NCBI GenBank assembly: GCA_017554105.1
Contig: JAFZIY010000015.1
Coordinates: 186,001-250,000 of the forward strand
Source of the DNA: Prevotella sp.
GTDB taxonomy: Bacteria; Bacteroidota; Bacteroidia; Bacteroidales; Bacteroidaceae
DNA: 64,000 nt
Reading direction: 5' to 3'
Under the pieces are notes generated by a model, which worked only from the letters and a program-made list of their open reading frames with translations, was not told the DNA's origin and made no database searches. Positions 1-8,308 of the stretch are shown piece after piece. The position numbers and the translations under genes are program-made. Within the stretch, counting starts at the first letter, position 1. Each line of letters starts with the position of its first letter.

Positions 1-874
1 GGTTGAACGAGGCGGCAGAATAGAATAGCGTTTGGTCGTTGAAGATGTTCTGTTCCTTACCTGTTGATCCGAACATACCGATATCAATGCGCAGCAGATC
101 GTCGAACATCATCTGTGTCATATTCATGTTCGTCATAATGGTATGGTCTTGTATGCGCTTGATTACCGCCTGGTCCTGAATCACTCCGAGACTGACACGA
201 TAGTTCGACTGTTCCGTGCCGCCCTGGAATGCAAGGTGGTGCTGCTGCCAGAAACCTGTGCGGTTAATCTCTTTCTGGAAGTCGGTATTGCCCCCAAGGT
301 CCAGAATGCTGATGCCTTTTTGCTTTCCGTAGTCACGATATTGGTCGGCATTCATCATCTTTAGTGTCTTGTAAACTTGATGAATACCTATGGAGCCGTT
401 GTAGTTGACGCGCATCTGTCCGGCCTTACCTCGTATGGTGGTGACCTCAATCACACCGGCGGCTCCTCGTGATCCGTATTGTGATGTCTCTGCTGCGTCC
501 TTCATAATGGTAAATGATTCGATGTCCGTAGGATAGACGCTCTCAAGCAAGGAGAGGTCGCCCATCACGCCATCCACGATAATCAGAGGGTCGTTGCCTC
601 CGGTAAGAGATGTGGTACCGCGCAATCTTACGACGTTCAGTGCGTTTGCTCCGTTGCGTGCCACTGTAAGACCTGCCACGCGTCCTCGAATAGCCTCAAG
701 AGCATTAGTAGCTTGGTCTTTGTTGTTCATTTGGTTTTTGTCGATGGTGTTAAAATTTCTTTCAACCTTCTGTCCATATCCGGCTGAGGCAAGTGAGTCT
801 TTTTTTACTTGTGCCATTGTGTTTTGCACGGATAATGTGGCAATTACTGTTAGTGTCAGAAGTGTTTTGTTCAT
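1..874 (-). CDS. SusC/RagA-type TonB-dependent outer-membrane receptor, N-terminal part
   Basis: I translated this by hand; the gene runs off the left edge, leaving 291 N-terminal residues. A signal peptide (starts MNKTLLTLTV, ends TMA, then Gln) is followed by a TonB plug domain with the family hallmarks GRVAGLTV, LRGTTSL and DPLIIVDGV, then KDAAETSQYGSRGAAGVIEV, typical of SusC/RagA proteins that import glycans or peptides with a SusD partner. The CarboxypepD_reg-like domain of about 80-90 residues that usually precedes the plug is absent: the plug begins about 30 residues after the signal. The start is set by a Bacteroidota promoter at 921-950. The substrate cannot be read from this part. 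Confidence 0.93.
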   Translation of the reverse strand, partial: MNKTLLTLTVIATLSVQNTMAQVKKDSLASAGYGQKVERNFNTIDKNQMNNKDQATNALEAIRGRVAGLTVARNGANALNVVRLRGTTSLTGGNDPLIIVDGVMGDLSLLESVYPTDIESFTIMKDAAETSQYGSRGAAGVIEVTTIRGKAGQMRVNYNGSIGIHQVYKTLKMMNADQYRDYGKQKGISILDLGGNTDFQKEINRTGFWQQHHLAFQGGTEQSNYRVSLGVIQDQAVIKRIQDHTIMTNMNMTQMMFDDLLRIDIGMFGSTGKEQNIFNDQTLFYSAASFN

Positions 875-920
875 TGTGTCTGATTTATCAGTTTAAATTA
901 TTAGGTATAGAATTCGGGTG

Positions 921-950
921 CAAAAGTACTCAAAAACCACTAAAGAACAA
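921..950 (-). promoter_or_regulatory. Bacteroidota-type promoter of the SusC gene
   Basis: On the minus strand, TACTTTTG (complement of 921-928) matches the -7 consensus TAnnTTTG. TTG (complement of 948-950) lies 19 bp upstream as the -33 element. Confidence 0.6.
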
Positions 951-1011
951 ATTAAAAATGGATAAATCTTACAAAAATGCTACTTTTGTGCTGTCTTTTG
1001 ATACTTTTTGT

Positions 1012-1019
1012 TATCTTTG
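1012..1019 (+). promoter_or_regulatory. Bacteroidota -7 element (TATCTTTG)
   Basis: TATCTTTG matches TAnnTTTG about 40 bp upstream of the small lipoprotein gene. TTTG-rich sequence lies at 984-1000, but no -33 element has exact 19-21 bp spacing. It is divergent from the SusC promoter. Confidence 0.5.
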
Positions 1020-1058
1020 CATGGCATAATTCTTTTTATTATTAATTTACAGCAAGTT

Positions 1059-1508
1059 ATGAACGTTTTATACGCAACCGAGCGCAGAGCGATGCTCAAG
1101 ACTCTTCTTTTATTTGCCACCTCGCTCTTCACAGCGATGATTATTGCTTCGTGTGAAGGTACGGAAAAGCAGAAGGAAGTGGAAAAGAACGCTGACAACA
1201 ATACAGAGGTAATAGTACCAGACACCACAGCAAAGGGATTGCCACAACGAGTTATTGATGATGGTAAGGAATGGCTGGAGAAGCACGTCAGCGAGACGCT
1301 TGCAGGAAACTCTGCAGGGGCGACGGCAAGTCGCACGGTGAAGCGTATAGATACTGAGTATAGCAAGGAAAGCGGTGGTAATGCCGTATATCTTGTCTCC
1401 GGCGAGATGCAGAACGGTACGGAGTTTTCCTATGAGTTCCGCCTTGCTTCCGAAGGAAAAGACTTCAAGATAGTATCAACGGACGCGCCGAAGTACTTTT
1501 ATGAATGA
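1059..1508 (+). CDS. Small hypothetical lipoprotein
   Basis: Product of about 149 residues with no recognised family. It has a hydrophobic signal ending in the lipobox-like IIASC, so it is probably acylated at that Cys and anchored in a membrane facing the periplasm. The rest is polar (EKQKEVEKNADNN, then a mixed alpha/beta-looking tail ending YFYE). Two starts are plausible: 1059, 40 bp after a TATCTTTG promoter, and 1092, which gives a more typical 20-residue signal. The first in-frame ATG at 1008 overlaps the promoter and is unlikely. It ends at a perfect bidirectional hairpin shared with the convergent FMN-binding gene. Confidence 0.75.
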   Translation: MNVLYATERRAMLKTLLLFATSLFTAMIIASCEGTEKQKEVEKNADNNTEVIVPDTTAKGLPQRVIDDGKEWLEKHVSETLAGNSAGATASRTVKRIDTEYSKESGGNAVYLVSGEMQNGTEFSYEFRLASEGKDFKIVSTDAPKYFYE

Positions 1509-1509
1509 A

Positions 1510-1539
1510 TTAACGTGAGTTCAATCGAACTCACGTTAA
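1510..1539. terminator. Bidirectional terminator hairpin
   Basis: Perfect 13-bp stem (TTAACGTGAGTTC at 1510-1522 and its complement at 1527-1539) with loop AATC. It fills the gap between two convergent genes. Confidence 0.7.
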
Positions 1540-1540
1540 C

Positions 1541-1960
1541 TTATTTATGTGTCTTATAATAATCTAAGCCGCGATGCATATTCTCTACTACGGCATTGCT
1601 TGAAAGGGTAGCGCCAGTGGTGGTGTCAACCTTCATCTTACGCGCTTTCGACACTGTCATGCCGTCCCATTTCACGAGCACCTCGCGCTTTACTACCGCG
1701 AAGTATTTTGGTGTCTCGCGGTTGCGCAGAGCCTCCACCTTAACCACTTTGTTGTTCTTGATATGTATTTTCAGAGGAGTGGCGGAGTTATATCCTCTCA
1801 CGTCCTTAGCCAGTGAGGTGGTGTTCACGATGACCGTTCCGTCAGCCATCTTTGTCATTACGTTATCCTGATTCACTGCGGCACGTGCATGCTGCATCAT
1901 AGCAACCGATGACAACAGCACCACTGCTGCCATGGCGATGTTTATAAATGATTTCTTCAT
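1541..1960 (-). CDS. Exported FMN-binding domain protein
   Basis: 139 residues from the ATG at 1958-1960; a more upstream ATG at 1987 adds nine residues before a clear signal peptide (MKKSFINIAM... ending ARA). The mature part is one FMN_bind domain: it ends in TTTGATLSSNAV, the site at which ApbE-type flavin transferases attach FMN covalently to a Thr (target T in GAT). In Rnf, Nqr and fumarate-reductase-like proteins such domains carry electrons outside the cytoplasm. Here the domain stands alone with no redox operon nearby, so the partner is unknown. It follows the GH115 gene after about 140 bp of AACTCCT-rich sequence. Confidence 0.85.
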   Translation of the reverse strand: MKKSFINIAMAAVVLLSSVAMMQHARAAVNQDNVMTKMADGTVIVNTTSLAKDVRGYNSATPLKIHIKNNKVVKVEALRNRETPKYFAVVKREVLVKWDGMTVSKARKMKVDTTTGATLSSNAVVENMHRGLDYYKTHK

Positions 1961-1994
1961 ATTTTCCTTTTTTCTTATAAGACGCAATTTTTCG

Positions 1995-2105
1995 TCTGAA
2001 GTTTCATTTGCGCCTGCAAAGATATCACTTTTTAATGAAATAAAGAACTTCTCACTCCTAATTCCTCACTTCTAACTCCTAACTCCTAACTCTTAATTCC
2101 TAACT
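1995..2105. repeat. AACTCCT-type low-complexity intergenic repeat
   Basis: Between the GH115 and FMN-binding genes, 2045-2105 consists of imperfect 7-bp steps (CTAACTCCTAACTCCTAACT and variants). Related text occurs at 9876-9930 and 41165-41205, always between genes. No coding potential is seen. Confidence 0.55.
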
Positions 2106-4607
2106 CTTAATTTCTTTCCTGCTTTCTTTTCCGAAGAGATAAGATGGTTTATAACCTCCGCAGTCGATAATAATCTTTTCTATCACCACACCTGGGTCGA
2201 GCGGAGCGAAGACGAGGCGATGCACATCGGCCTTGTTCACGGCAAATGGTGTCACTTTCTCTATTACGCGGCGCGCCACGGTGGGGTAGTAGATGGAGTA
2301 GATGTTCTTCGGTTTCTCGTTCAGTTCACTGTTGAAGTTCACTGTCACAGCATCCCCACCGTCGAGCGAAAGGCTATATTCCAGTCCACCCTTGTTGAGG
2401 AAGTCGAGTGTTGACTTCAATACTACATGTACCTTAACCTCTTTGACATCCTCAGGCAATGTGAAGCGATATTCCAGACTTGCCCCTTCCACGCCTGCCG
2501 TCTGTGGCATCAGTTCCATAGCACTTAGCGTTCTGCCCATGAAAGGTATCACAGTCCACTTCGCTTCCTTAGCATCGGTCTTGCTGAAATAGTGTTCAGC
2601 CTCAATCGAGACATAGCCATCGCTCTCAGAGAACACGTATCCGCCCTCGCCGTTTGTGTCAACATGCTTCAATGCCGGCAGACGGTCGGCGGGGAAGTTA
2701 TCGTTCCACATGGTGTAACCGATATGCTTCTGTGTCATCATGCCGTTCCATTTGCCATTGGCAAGCCGTGTGTTATAGTCGTTGCATAGTAGTGAGTCGC
2801 GCCGGAAAGCCTGTTTGCAACGCTCCTCCCATTCATTTGCGGCAGGATTGTTCTGTGCTGCCAGCGCATTGTTCATTGCCTGTGCATAGTACATCTGATA
2901 TACATTCGACATTGCCTCCACGGGGAAAAGCACCAGTTGATAGTAGGCATCGCGTGCCTCTTTATCGATGTCCGCATATTGCCTTAACGCCCTGTTCTCC
3001 AATTCCATCCACTGACGTGTCACCTCTTCCCATTCTCCCGACTCCAGGTTATATGTCCTCCTGTCGAGCATTTCGGCAGTACAGCGACCAGCATATTTAC
3101 AGTAGAGGTTCAGTATTTCCGCTGCCTCTTGTGCCTCTTCCTTTCCGAACATCTCGCAGAACCGCTGTGTGTGGTCGGTGATGTTCTGTGCGTTGTACTC
3201 ATGTGGATGCCATGCCATGTCCATGAAGAGTGTGATGGGATACTCCATCGGCTTGAGGTCGCCCACGTTGAGGATCCACATGCGGTCGAGTCCGTAGTCG
3301 TATGCCAGTGTCAGTTGCTCCCACATATTTTGTGTCGGGGTGACATTAAGCCATTTTGAGTTGCGTGGTGCCCCCACATAGTCAACGTGATAGTAGAGTC
3401 CCCAGCCACCAGGATGCTTGCGTTCCTTTGCCGTCGGCACCCGTCGCACATTGCCCCAGTTGTCGTCGCAGAGCAACATGATGACATCATCGGGCACTTT
3501 CATCCCCTTGTCATAATAGTCGAGAACCTCCTTATAGAGTGCCCATACCTGCGGAGTGCTGCTTGCAGGCTTGCCAGTCACTTCCTTTATGATACGCCGC
3601 TGGTTCTCTACGATGTTCTGAAGCAGTCGTGTGTCGGCATCTTCCGACATCGCCTCGTCGCCGTCACCGCGCATACCTATGGTCACTATGTCGTCGGTTC
3701 CCTTCATGCGTTCTATTCCCTCACGGAAAAACTTGTCGAGAACGGTTTTGTTGGTCTGGTAGTTCCATGCGCCATATTCCTTTCTGTGGCGTGCATATTC
3801 CTGATGATTGCGTGCCATCGGCTCATGATGGCTGGTGCCCATCACCACACCCATCTCATCGGCAGTGCGGCTGTTCTCGGGGTCGTCGGCATAGAATGCC
3901 CATCCCCACATGGCAGGCCACATGAAGTTTCCATGCAGACGCAGTATCAGTTCGAACACTTTAGCATAGAAACGATGGTCGCCATAGTCGGTACCCCACG
4001 TGTTCTTCACCCACGATGTGAGGCATGGAGCCTCGTCGTTGAGGAACAGTCCGCGATAGCGTACGGCAGGTTCACCGTCGGTGTAACTTCCTTTGCGCAC
4101 AAAGATCTTATCATTGTGAGGTGTGGGAACATCAGCCCACCAGTACCATGGCGACACTCCTATCTGCCGTGACAGTTCGTATATGCCGAAGATAGTACCT
4201 CGGCGGTCGCTTCCAGCAATGGCAAGGCGTCCGTCATTTGTGGTCTGTATTATGTATTTCTCTGTCTTTCCCTGCAATGCCTTACGGTCTATCACACCCT
4301 GTTTCACCAGTTTGTCTATTTCCTTGGAATGTCCTATGGTGCCTACGATGATGCGTGCGTCGCCCTCGGTTAGTACCGTTGCGTTGGTTCCTGTCACCCT
4401 TCCGAAGTCTTCGGCAAGGTTTCTTGCGGCAATCATCACACCCTTTTGGTCTTGCGGGTCAACAAGTATTGTCGTTATGCCGTTGCCTGCTAACTGAATG
4501 TCTCCGCTCTCGAAGGTCACAAATTGTTCGGCAGCCACTGCCGCCATTGACATTGCTAAAAAGGCCACTGCTGCCATGCAGCGTTTAATAGATTTTGATT
4601 TATTCAT
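2100..4607 (-). CDS. Glycoside hydrolase family 115 (alpha-1,2-glucuronidase)
   Basis: 835-residue exported enzyme with a signal peptide (MNKSKSIKRC... ending AVAAE). It resembles GH115 enzymes throughout: an N-terminal beta/alpha domain (about residues 30-160, AGSDRRGTIFGIYELSRQIG), the central barrel (RYRGLFLNDEAP, LHGNFMWPAMWGWAFY, GMRGDGDEAM, LLCDDNWGNVRRVP) and a C-terminal beta domain rich in aromatic residues. GH115 enzymes remove 4-O-methyl-glucuronic acid from internal xylose units of glucuronoxylan or arabinogalactan. It lies 33 bp after the Fur-family gene in the same direction, which suggests readthrough. No substrate-binding SusD or xylanase is present in the window. Confidence 0.92.
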   Translation of the reverse strand: MNKSKSIKRCMAAVAFLAMSMAAVAAEQFVTFESGDIQLAGNGITTILVDPQDQKGVMIAARNLAEDFGRVTGTNATVLTEGDARIIVGTIGHSKEIDKLVKQGVIDRKALQGKTEKYIIQTTNDGRLAIAGSDRRGTIFGIYELSRQIGVSPWYWWADVPTPHNDKIFVRKGSYTDGEPAVRYRGLFLNDEAPCLTSWVKNTWGTDYGDHRFYAKVFELILRLHGNFMWPAMWGWAFYADDPENSRTADEMGVVMGTSHHEPMARNHQEYARHRKEYGAWNYQTNKTVLDKFFREGIERMKGTDDIVTIGMRGDGDEAMSEDADTRLLQNIVENQRRIIKEVTGKPASSTPQVWALYKEVLDYYDKGMKVPDDVIMLLCDDNWGNVRRVPTAKERKHPGGWGLYYHVDYVGAPRNSKWLNVTPTQNMWEQLTLAYDYGLDRMWILNVGDLKPMEYPITLFMDMAWHPHEYNAQNITDHTQRFCEMFGKEEAQEAAEILNLYCKYAGRCTAEMLDRRTYNLESGEWEEVTRQWMELENRALRQYADIDKEARDAYYQLVLFPVEAMSNVYQMYYAQAMNNALAAQNNPAANEWEERCKQAFRRDSLLCNDYNTRLANGKWNGMMTQKHIGYTMWNDNFPADRLPALKHVDTNGEGGYVFSESDGYVSIEAEHYFSKTDAKEAKWTVIPFMGRTLSAMELMPQTAGVEGASLEYRFTLPEDVKEVKVHVVLKSTLDFLNKGGLEYSLSLDGGDAVTVNFNSELNEKPKNIYSIYYPTVARRVIEKVTPFAVNKADVHRLVFAPLDPGVVIEKIIIDCGGYKPSYLFGKESRKEIKS

Positions 4608-4640
4608 ATAGATTAGTTGTTTATGTTTCGCAAAATCTCT

Positions 4641-5168
4641 CTATGCGAGAAATGTCTTCATGCTGCATTCCGGACAAGTACCTTTCAAGACGTAGTTGAT
4701 GCTCGACAAACGGAATCCGTCGGGCAGTTCCACTACAGGCACACGGATGTTCTTCAGACAGAACGTGCGGTGACAAAGGGTACAGTAGAAATGAGTATGC
4801 TCGTCCTCGATGAATTCCTCACATTCACAATCGTCACTGCATACATTGTACTTCATCGTTCCACTACCGTCATCAACGGCATGTATCAGTCCGTGAGCAA
4901 GGAATAAGGTGAGTGTCCTCGAAATAGTACTCTTGTCGACGGTGGGTAGCAGCCGTTCCAGTTCCGGCAGCGACACCATCTCGTCACCGCGATACATCTC
5001 ACGCAGAATCAATATCCGGGTAGCCGTCGGTTTTATGCCACGATGTAATAAAGTGGAGGTAATACCCACCATCTTTTCCTCAACACCCACCCTATGTCCC
5101 TCCCCAAGGGAGGGATTCTTAACAGACATTGAGTCGTTTTGTTTAATCTTCTTTTTATCTTCCTTCAT
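4641..5168 (-). CDS. Fur-family metal-dependent transcriptional regulator
   Basis: The winged-helix part (RGIKPTATRILILREM, then VDKSTISRTLTLFLAHGLIH) and metal-binding part (HTHFYC, CTLC, CPEC) are typical of Fur/Zur/PerR-type repressors; which metal or peroxide it senses cannot be told. The gene as drawn has 175 residues, but residues 17-28 (KNPSLGEGHRVG) are a translation of the GC-rich repeat at 5085-5115. Family members usually begin close to residue 33, so translation may start at the ATG at 5070-5072 (143 residues). The repeat therefore either extended the N-terminus or lies in the leader. Next to the OPT transporter and GH115. Confidence 0.88.
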   Translation of the reverse strand: MKEDKKKIKQNDSMSVKNPSLGEGHRVGVEEKMVGITSTLLHRGIKPTATRILILREMYRGDEMVSLPELERLLPTVDKSTISRTLTLFLAHGLIHAVDDGSGTMKYNVCSDDCECEEFIEDEHTHFYCTLCHRTFCLKNIRVPVVELPDGFRLSSINYVLKGTCPECSMKTFLA

Positions 5169-5227
5169 TTACTTATTATCATAGTTGCGTTTCAAGTCCC
5201 TCCCTTGGGGAGGGATATAGGGTGGGT
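5085..5227. repeat. Inverted pair of a 31-bp GC-rich palindromic repeat
   Basis: Copy 5085-5115 (ACCCACCCTATGTCCCTCCC...) and copy 5197-5227 are reverse complements with one mismatch in 31 bases. Each copy also contains its own hairpin (CCCTCCC / GGGAGGG). They bracket 81 bp holding the upstream start codon of the Fur-family gene. The same inverted pairing recurs at 29166-29255. Confidence 0.8.
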
Positions 5228-5230
5228 CCT

Positions 5231-7213
5231 TTATTTTTTCGTCGCTTTCACGAAATAAACTATCAGACAAATGTATGCCACGAGTGAGAGCACCTCAGAA
5301 AGTGAGTTCTGCAACCATGCCTCGTTTATCAGATTGATGCCACCGAAGCGCATCAATGCACTTACAACACCCATGAGAGCACCGCCGGCAATAAATCCAG
5401 AGGCAATCAGTGTACCCTTGTCGCCACGTTCCTTGTTCACCTCAGCATTCTTCGAACGTGTTGTAACATACCAGTTGATGGCACCACCCACGAGCAGAGG
5501 GATGTTCAGTTCAAGCGGTATGAACATACCCAGAGCGAATGCCAGTGCAGGAATCTTGAAGAAAGTAAGCACGATGGCAATAACAGCACCGATAGCATAT
5601 AGTACCCATGGCGCACCGACACCACTCATCAGCGGCTCGATAACGGCTGCCATGGCATTTGCCTGTGGAGCTGCCAGTTCGCCCGAAGCGAAGTCGTATG
5701 TCTGGTTGAGCACTATCATCACACCGCCTACTGTGGCTGCCGACACCAGAGTGCCGAGGAATTTCCATGTCTCCTGTTTCTTGGGTGTCGTACCAAGCCA
5801 ATAACCAATCTTAAGGTCGGTGATGAAAGAACCGGCAACAGAGAGGGCAGTACATACTACGCCACCCATTATCAGGGCTGCAAGCATACCGCCGGGACCC
5901 TTCAGTCCCACGGCAACCATTACCACAGAGGCAAGAATCAAGGTCATCAGCGTCATACCACTCACGGGGTTCGAGCCCACGATGGCAATGGCATTTGCCG
6001 CCACGGTGGTAAAGAGGAACGCAATGACGGCAACGAGCAGTATGCCGACAACAGCGAAGAGGATGTTATCCATCACACCAAGCCAGAAGAAGATGAAGGT
6101 CACGATGAGTGTAACAGCGGTGCCTATGGCGATAATCTTAAATGCAAGGTCTTTGTCGGTGCGCTTCTCCTCTGCCTCCACAACACCCGACTTCTGTGCT
6201 GCGGGAGCAGGCTTCAGTCGCATTATGGCACCCTTTATGATTGGCCAACTCTTGATGATGCCTATCACACCAGCCATCGCAATGCCGCCGATACCTATCG
6301 ACTTGCCGTAAGCCTTGAATATCTGCTCTGGCGACATATCGCCAACGGCGGTGGTTATAGATGGGTCCCACTGATTCAATACATCACCGGAGAACAGCAA
6401 TGCCATGCCAGGAACGATGATCCACCACACTGCCAGTGAACCCAGACAGATGATGAACGCATATTTCAGACCTACGATATATCCCAGACCGAGCACTGCC
6501 GCGCCAGTGTTTACCTTGAACACGAGTTTAGCCTTCTCGGCAAGTGTCTCGCCAAAGTCCACGACACGGGTGGTGAAATTCTCGTTCCACCAACCGAAAG
6601 TGCTGACGATGAAGTCATAAAGTCCGCCCACGATACCTGCAATGAGCAGCGGCTTGGCCTGTGAACCACCCTTCTCGCCGCTCACAAGGACTTGTGTTGT
6701 GGCTGTCGCTTCAGGGAAAGGATACTTTCCGTGCATGTCTTTCACGAAGTATTTGCGGAACGGAATAAGGAACAAGATGCCCAAGATGCCGCCCAATAAC
6801 GATGCAAGGAAGATGTTGATGAACGACGCGCTCATCTCGTCGCCATACTTCGCCTGCAGTATATAGATGGCAGGCAGGGTAAAGATGGCACCAGCCACCA
6901 CCGCTCCCGAGCATGCTCCGATGCTCTGTATGATGACGTTCTCGCCCAGGCCCTGCTTACGCTTTGCTGCCGTGGACACTCCGACGGCGATGATAGCGAT
7001 TGGGATTGCGGCCTCGAACACCTGTCCTACCTTCAGTCCGAGGTATGCTGCGGCGGCAGAAAACAGTATTGCCATGATGATACCCCATGTCACACTCCAT
7101 GCGTTGACCTCCGAATACTGGCGGTCGGGACTCATCAGCGGTTTATATTCCTCACCCTCCTTCAGTTCCCGAAACGCGTTTTCGGGCAGTTGCATTGTTT
7201 CTTTTTCTTTCAT
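5231..7213 (-). CDS. OPT-family oligopeptide transporter
   Basis: 660-residue multi-spanning inner-membrane protein of the OPT/YSL superfamily. It shows the N-terminal family motif (SVTWGIIMAILFSAAAAYLGLKVG) in the first membrane segment, many further hydrophobic helices, KYPFPEATATTQVLVSGE and a conserved C-terminal part (GGAINWYVTTRSKN). Bacterial OPT proteins import small peptides, or metal-chelate complexes in some cases, with proton symport; the substrate cannot be told here. The stop lies next to GC-rich repeat copy 5197-5227. A 22-bp-period palindrome array (7279-7395) occupies the upstream gap to the sirtuin gene and may sit in this gene's leader. Confidence 0.92.
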   Translation of the reverse strand: MKEKETMQLPENAFRELKEGEEYKPLMSPDRQYSEVNAWSVTWGIIMAILFSAAAAYLGLKVGQVFEAAIPIAIIAVGVSTAAKRKQGLGENVIIQSIGACSGAVVAGAIFTLPAIYILQAKYGDEMSASFINIFLASLLGGILGILFLIPFRKYFVKDMHGKYPFPEATATTQVLVSGEKGGSQAKPLLIAGIVGGLYDFIVSTFGWWNENFTTRVVDFGETLAEKAKLVFKVNTGAAVLGLGYIVGLKYAFIICLGSLAVWWIIVPGMALLFSGDVLNQWDPSITTAVGDMSPEQIFKAYGKSIGIGGIAMAGVIGIIKSWPIIKGAIMRLKPAPAAQKSGVVEAEEKRTDKDLAFKIIAIGTAVTLIVTFIFFWLGVMDNILFAVVGILLVAVIAFLFTTVAANAIAIVGSNPVSGMTLMTLILASVVMVAVGLKGPGGMLAALIMGGVVCTALSVAGSFITDLKIGYWLGTTPKKQETWKFLGTLVSAATVGGVMIVLNQTYDFASGELAAPQANAMAAVIEPLMSGVGAPWVLYAIGAVIAIVLTFFKIPALAFALGMFIPLELNIPLLVGGAINWYVTTRSKNAEVNKERGDKGTLIASGFIAGGALMGVVSALMRFGGINLINEAWLQNSLSEVLSLVAYICLIVYFVKATKK

Positions 7214-7278
7214 TGTTTATTGCTTTTTATTCTGTTTCTTTTTGTCCAGTTGACATCCTTATGTTTCTACCAATATTA

Positions 7279-7395
7279 TTACAAGTGTCTGGTAGAGACC
7301 TTACCAACGGCTGGTAACACGACTACCAATGGCTGGTAAGGTCTTTACCAATGGCTGGTAATACGATTACCAAAAATGGGTGTGTGTTTTGGTAA
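7279..7395. repeat. Array 1 of 22-bp-period palindromes (TTACCAATGGCTGGTAA type)
   Basis: Units of 17 bp start at 7279, 7301, 7323, 7345 and 7367, exactly 22 bp apart, with 5-bp spacers (agacc, cacga, ggtct, tacga). Units 2-4 are TTACCAACGGCTGGTAA, CTACCAATGGCTGGTAA and TTACCAATGGCTGGTAA. The first is degenerate. The last has an extended loop, closing at 7395. The array lies 24 bp after the sirtuin stop and upstream of the OPT gene. Confidence 0.88.
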
Positions 7396-7418
7396 TTTCG
7401 TTTTGAGGTTTCAGCAGG

Positions 7419-8117
7419 CTATTTCACAAGCTTTTCAAACAGTTCCTCCATTCCAGCCGAGGCACCCTTCTTGATGTGGGTGACGTTGTAGCGTCCGCTG
7501 CCCATCACGTCGTTAGGGTCGATGAGATATACGGGGACGTTTCGACGGGCATACTGGATGAGTCCTGCGGCAGGATAGACCACCATCGATGTTCCGATGA
7601 TAATCATGATATCGGCCTCGGCAACTGCCTCGGCGGCAATGGAGATGTTAGGAACTCCTTCGCCGAAGAACACGATAAAGGGACGCAGAAGTGAACCGTC
7701 ACCGGCACGCTCTCCCGGTTCTACGGTGAGTTTGTCGGGACCCAGTTGCACATGATAGCGCGGGTCGTCAACGTCACGGCTCGAGCAAGCCTTCATCAGT
7801 TCGCCGTGCAGATGCACCACATGGGTGCTTCCGGCCACCTCGTGCAGGTTGTCTACATTCTGTGTGACAACGGTCACGTCAAAGTGTTTTTCAAGTTCAG
7901 CAACGAGCAGATGCCCCTTGTTTGGCTTCACATCGGTGTATTTAGTGCGTAGCATGTTGTAAAAAGCATTCACATACTCGGGGTCGGCCTCCCATGCCTC
8001 ATGCGTTGCGACACGCTGTACGGGATAGTTCTCCCATAGTCCGTCGGCATCGCGGAACGTACTCAGTCCGCTTTCCACCGACATTCCTGCACCAGTTAAA
8101 ACGACGATTTTCTTCAT
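7419..8117 (-). CDS. Sirtuin-type NAD-dependent protein deacylase
   Basis: 232 residues from the ATG at 8115-8117; an upstream in-frame ATG at 8192 would add 25 unrelated residues and is rejected. Sir2 hallmarks are clear: GAGMSVESGLSTFRD (NAD binding), TQNVDNLHE, the catalytic His in HLHGEL, FGEGVP, and GTSMVVYPAAGL. Sirtuins remove acetyl or longer acyl groups from lysines with NAD+. The small zinc-binding module, usually four cysteines after HGEL, has only one Cys here (KACSSRDVDDPRY), so zinc is probably not bound. It is monocistronic in appearance; the palindrome array begins 24 bp downstream. Confidence 0.92.
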   Translation of the reverse strand: MKKIVVLTGAGMSVESGLSTFRDADGLWENYPVQRVATHEAWEADPEYVNAFYNMLRTKYTDVKPNKGHLLVAELEKHFDVTVVTQNVDNLHEVAGSTHVVHLHGELMKACSSRDVDDPRYHVQLGPDKLTVEPGERAGDGSLLRPFIVFFGEGVPNISIAAEAVAEADIMIIIGTSMVVYPAAGLIQYARRNVPVYLIDPNDVMGSGRYNVTHIKKGASAGMEELFEKLVK

Positions 8118-8146
8118 AATTAAGGTTTTTAGTGGATTTCTGTTTG

Positions 8147-8154
8147 CAAAAATA
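8147..8154 (-). promoter_or_regulatory. Likely -7 element of the sirtuin gene
   Basis: TATTTTTG on the minus strand fits TAnnTTTG and lies 30 bp upstream of the chosen start. No exact -33 partner is seen. Confidence 0.35.
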
Positions 8155-8225
8155 GCGATTAATTTCCTAACATTACACCTCCTTAACTCCATTTAACGTC
8201 TCAACTTCCAATTTTCTTCCTTTTG

Positions 8226-8257
8226 TTTGCAAGTAAGGAAATTTATCAGTACTTTTG
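8226..8257 (+). promoter_or_regulatory. Bacteroidota promoter of the FKBP cluster
   Basis: TTTG at 8226-8229, a 20-bp spacer, and TACTTTTG at 8250-8257, giving a leader of about 45 bases before the first isomerase gene. Confidence 0.7.
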
Positions 8258-8308
8258 CAGCCAAATTATAATCTTTTGAACAACTTAAACAAAGAATAAT
8301 AGAGAAAG

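Noticed and set aside
3387-4172. 261-codon open frame antisense to the GH115 gene
   Set aside because: Shadow of a well-supported enzyme gene; no domain or promoter.
7279-7395. Palindrome arrays considered as CRISPR
   Set aside because: The repeats are 17 bp with 5-bp spacers, far below CRISPR sizes; no cas genes are in the window.
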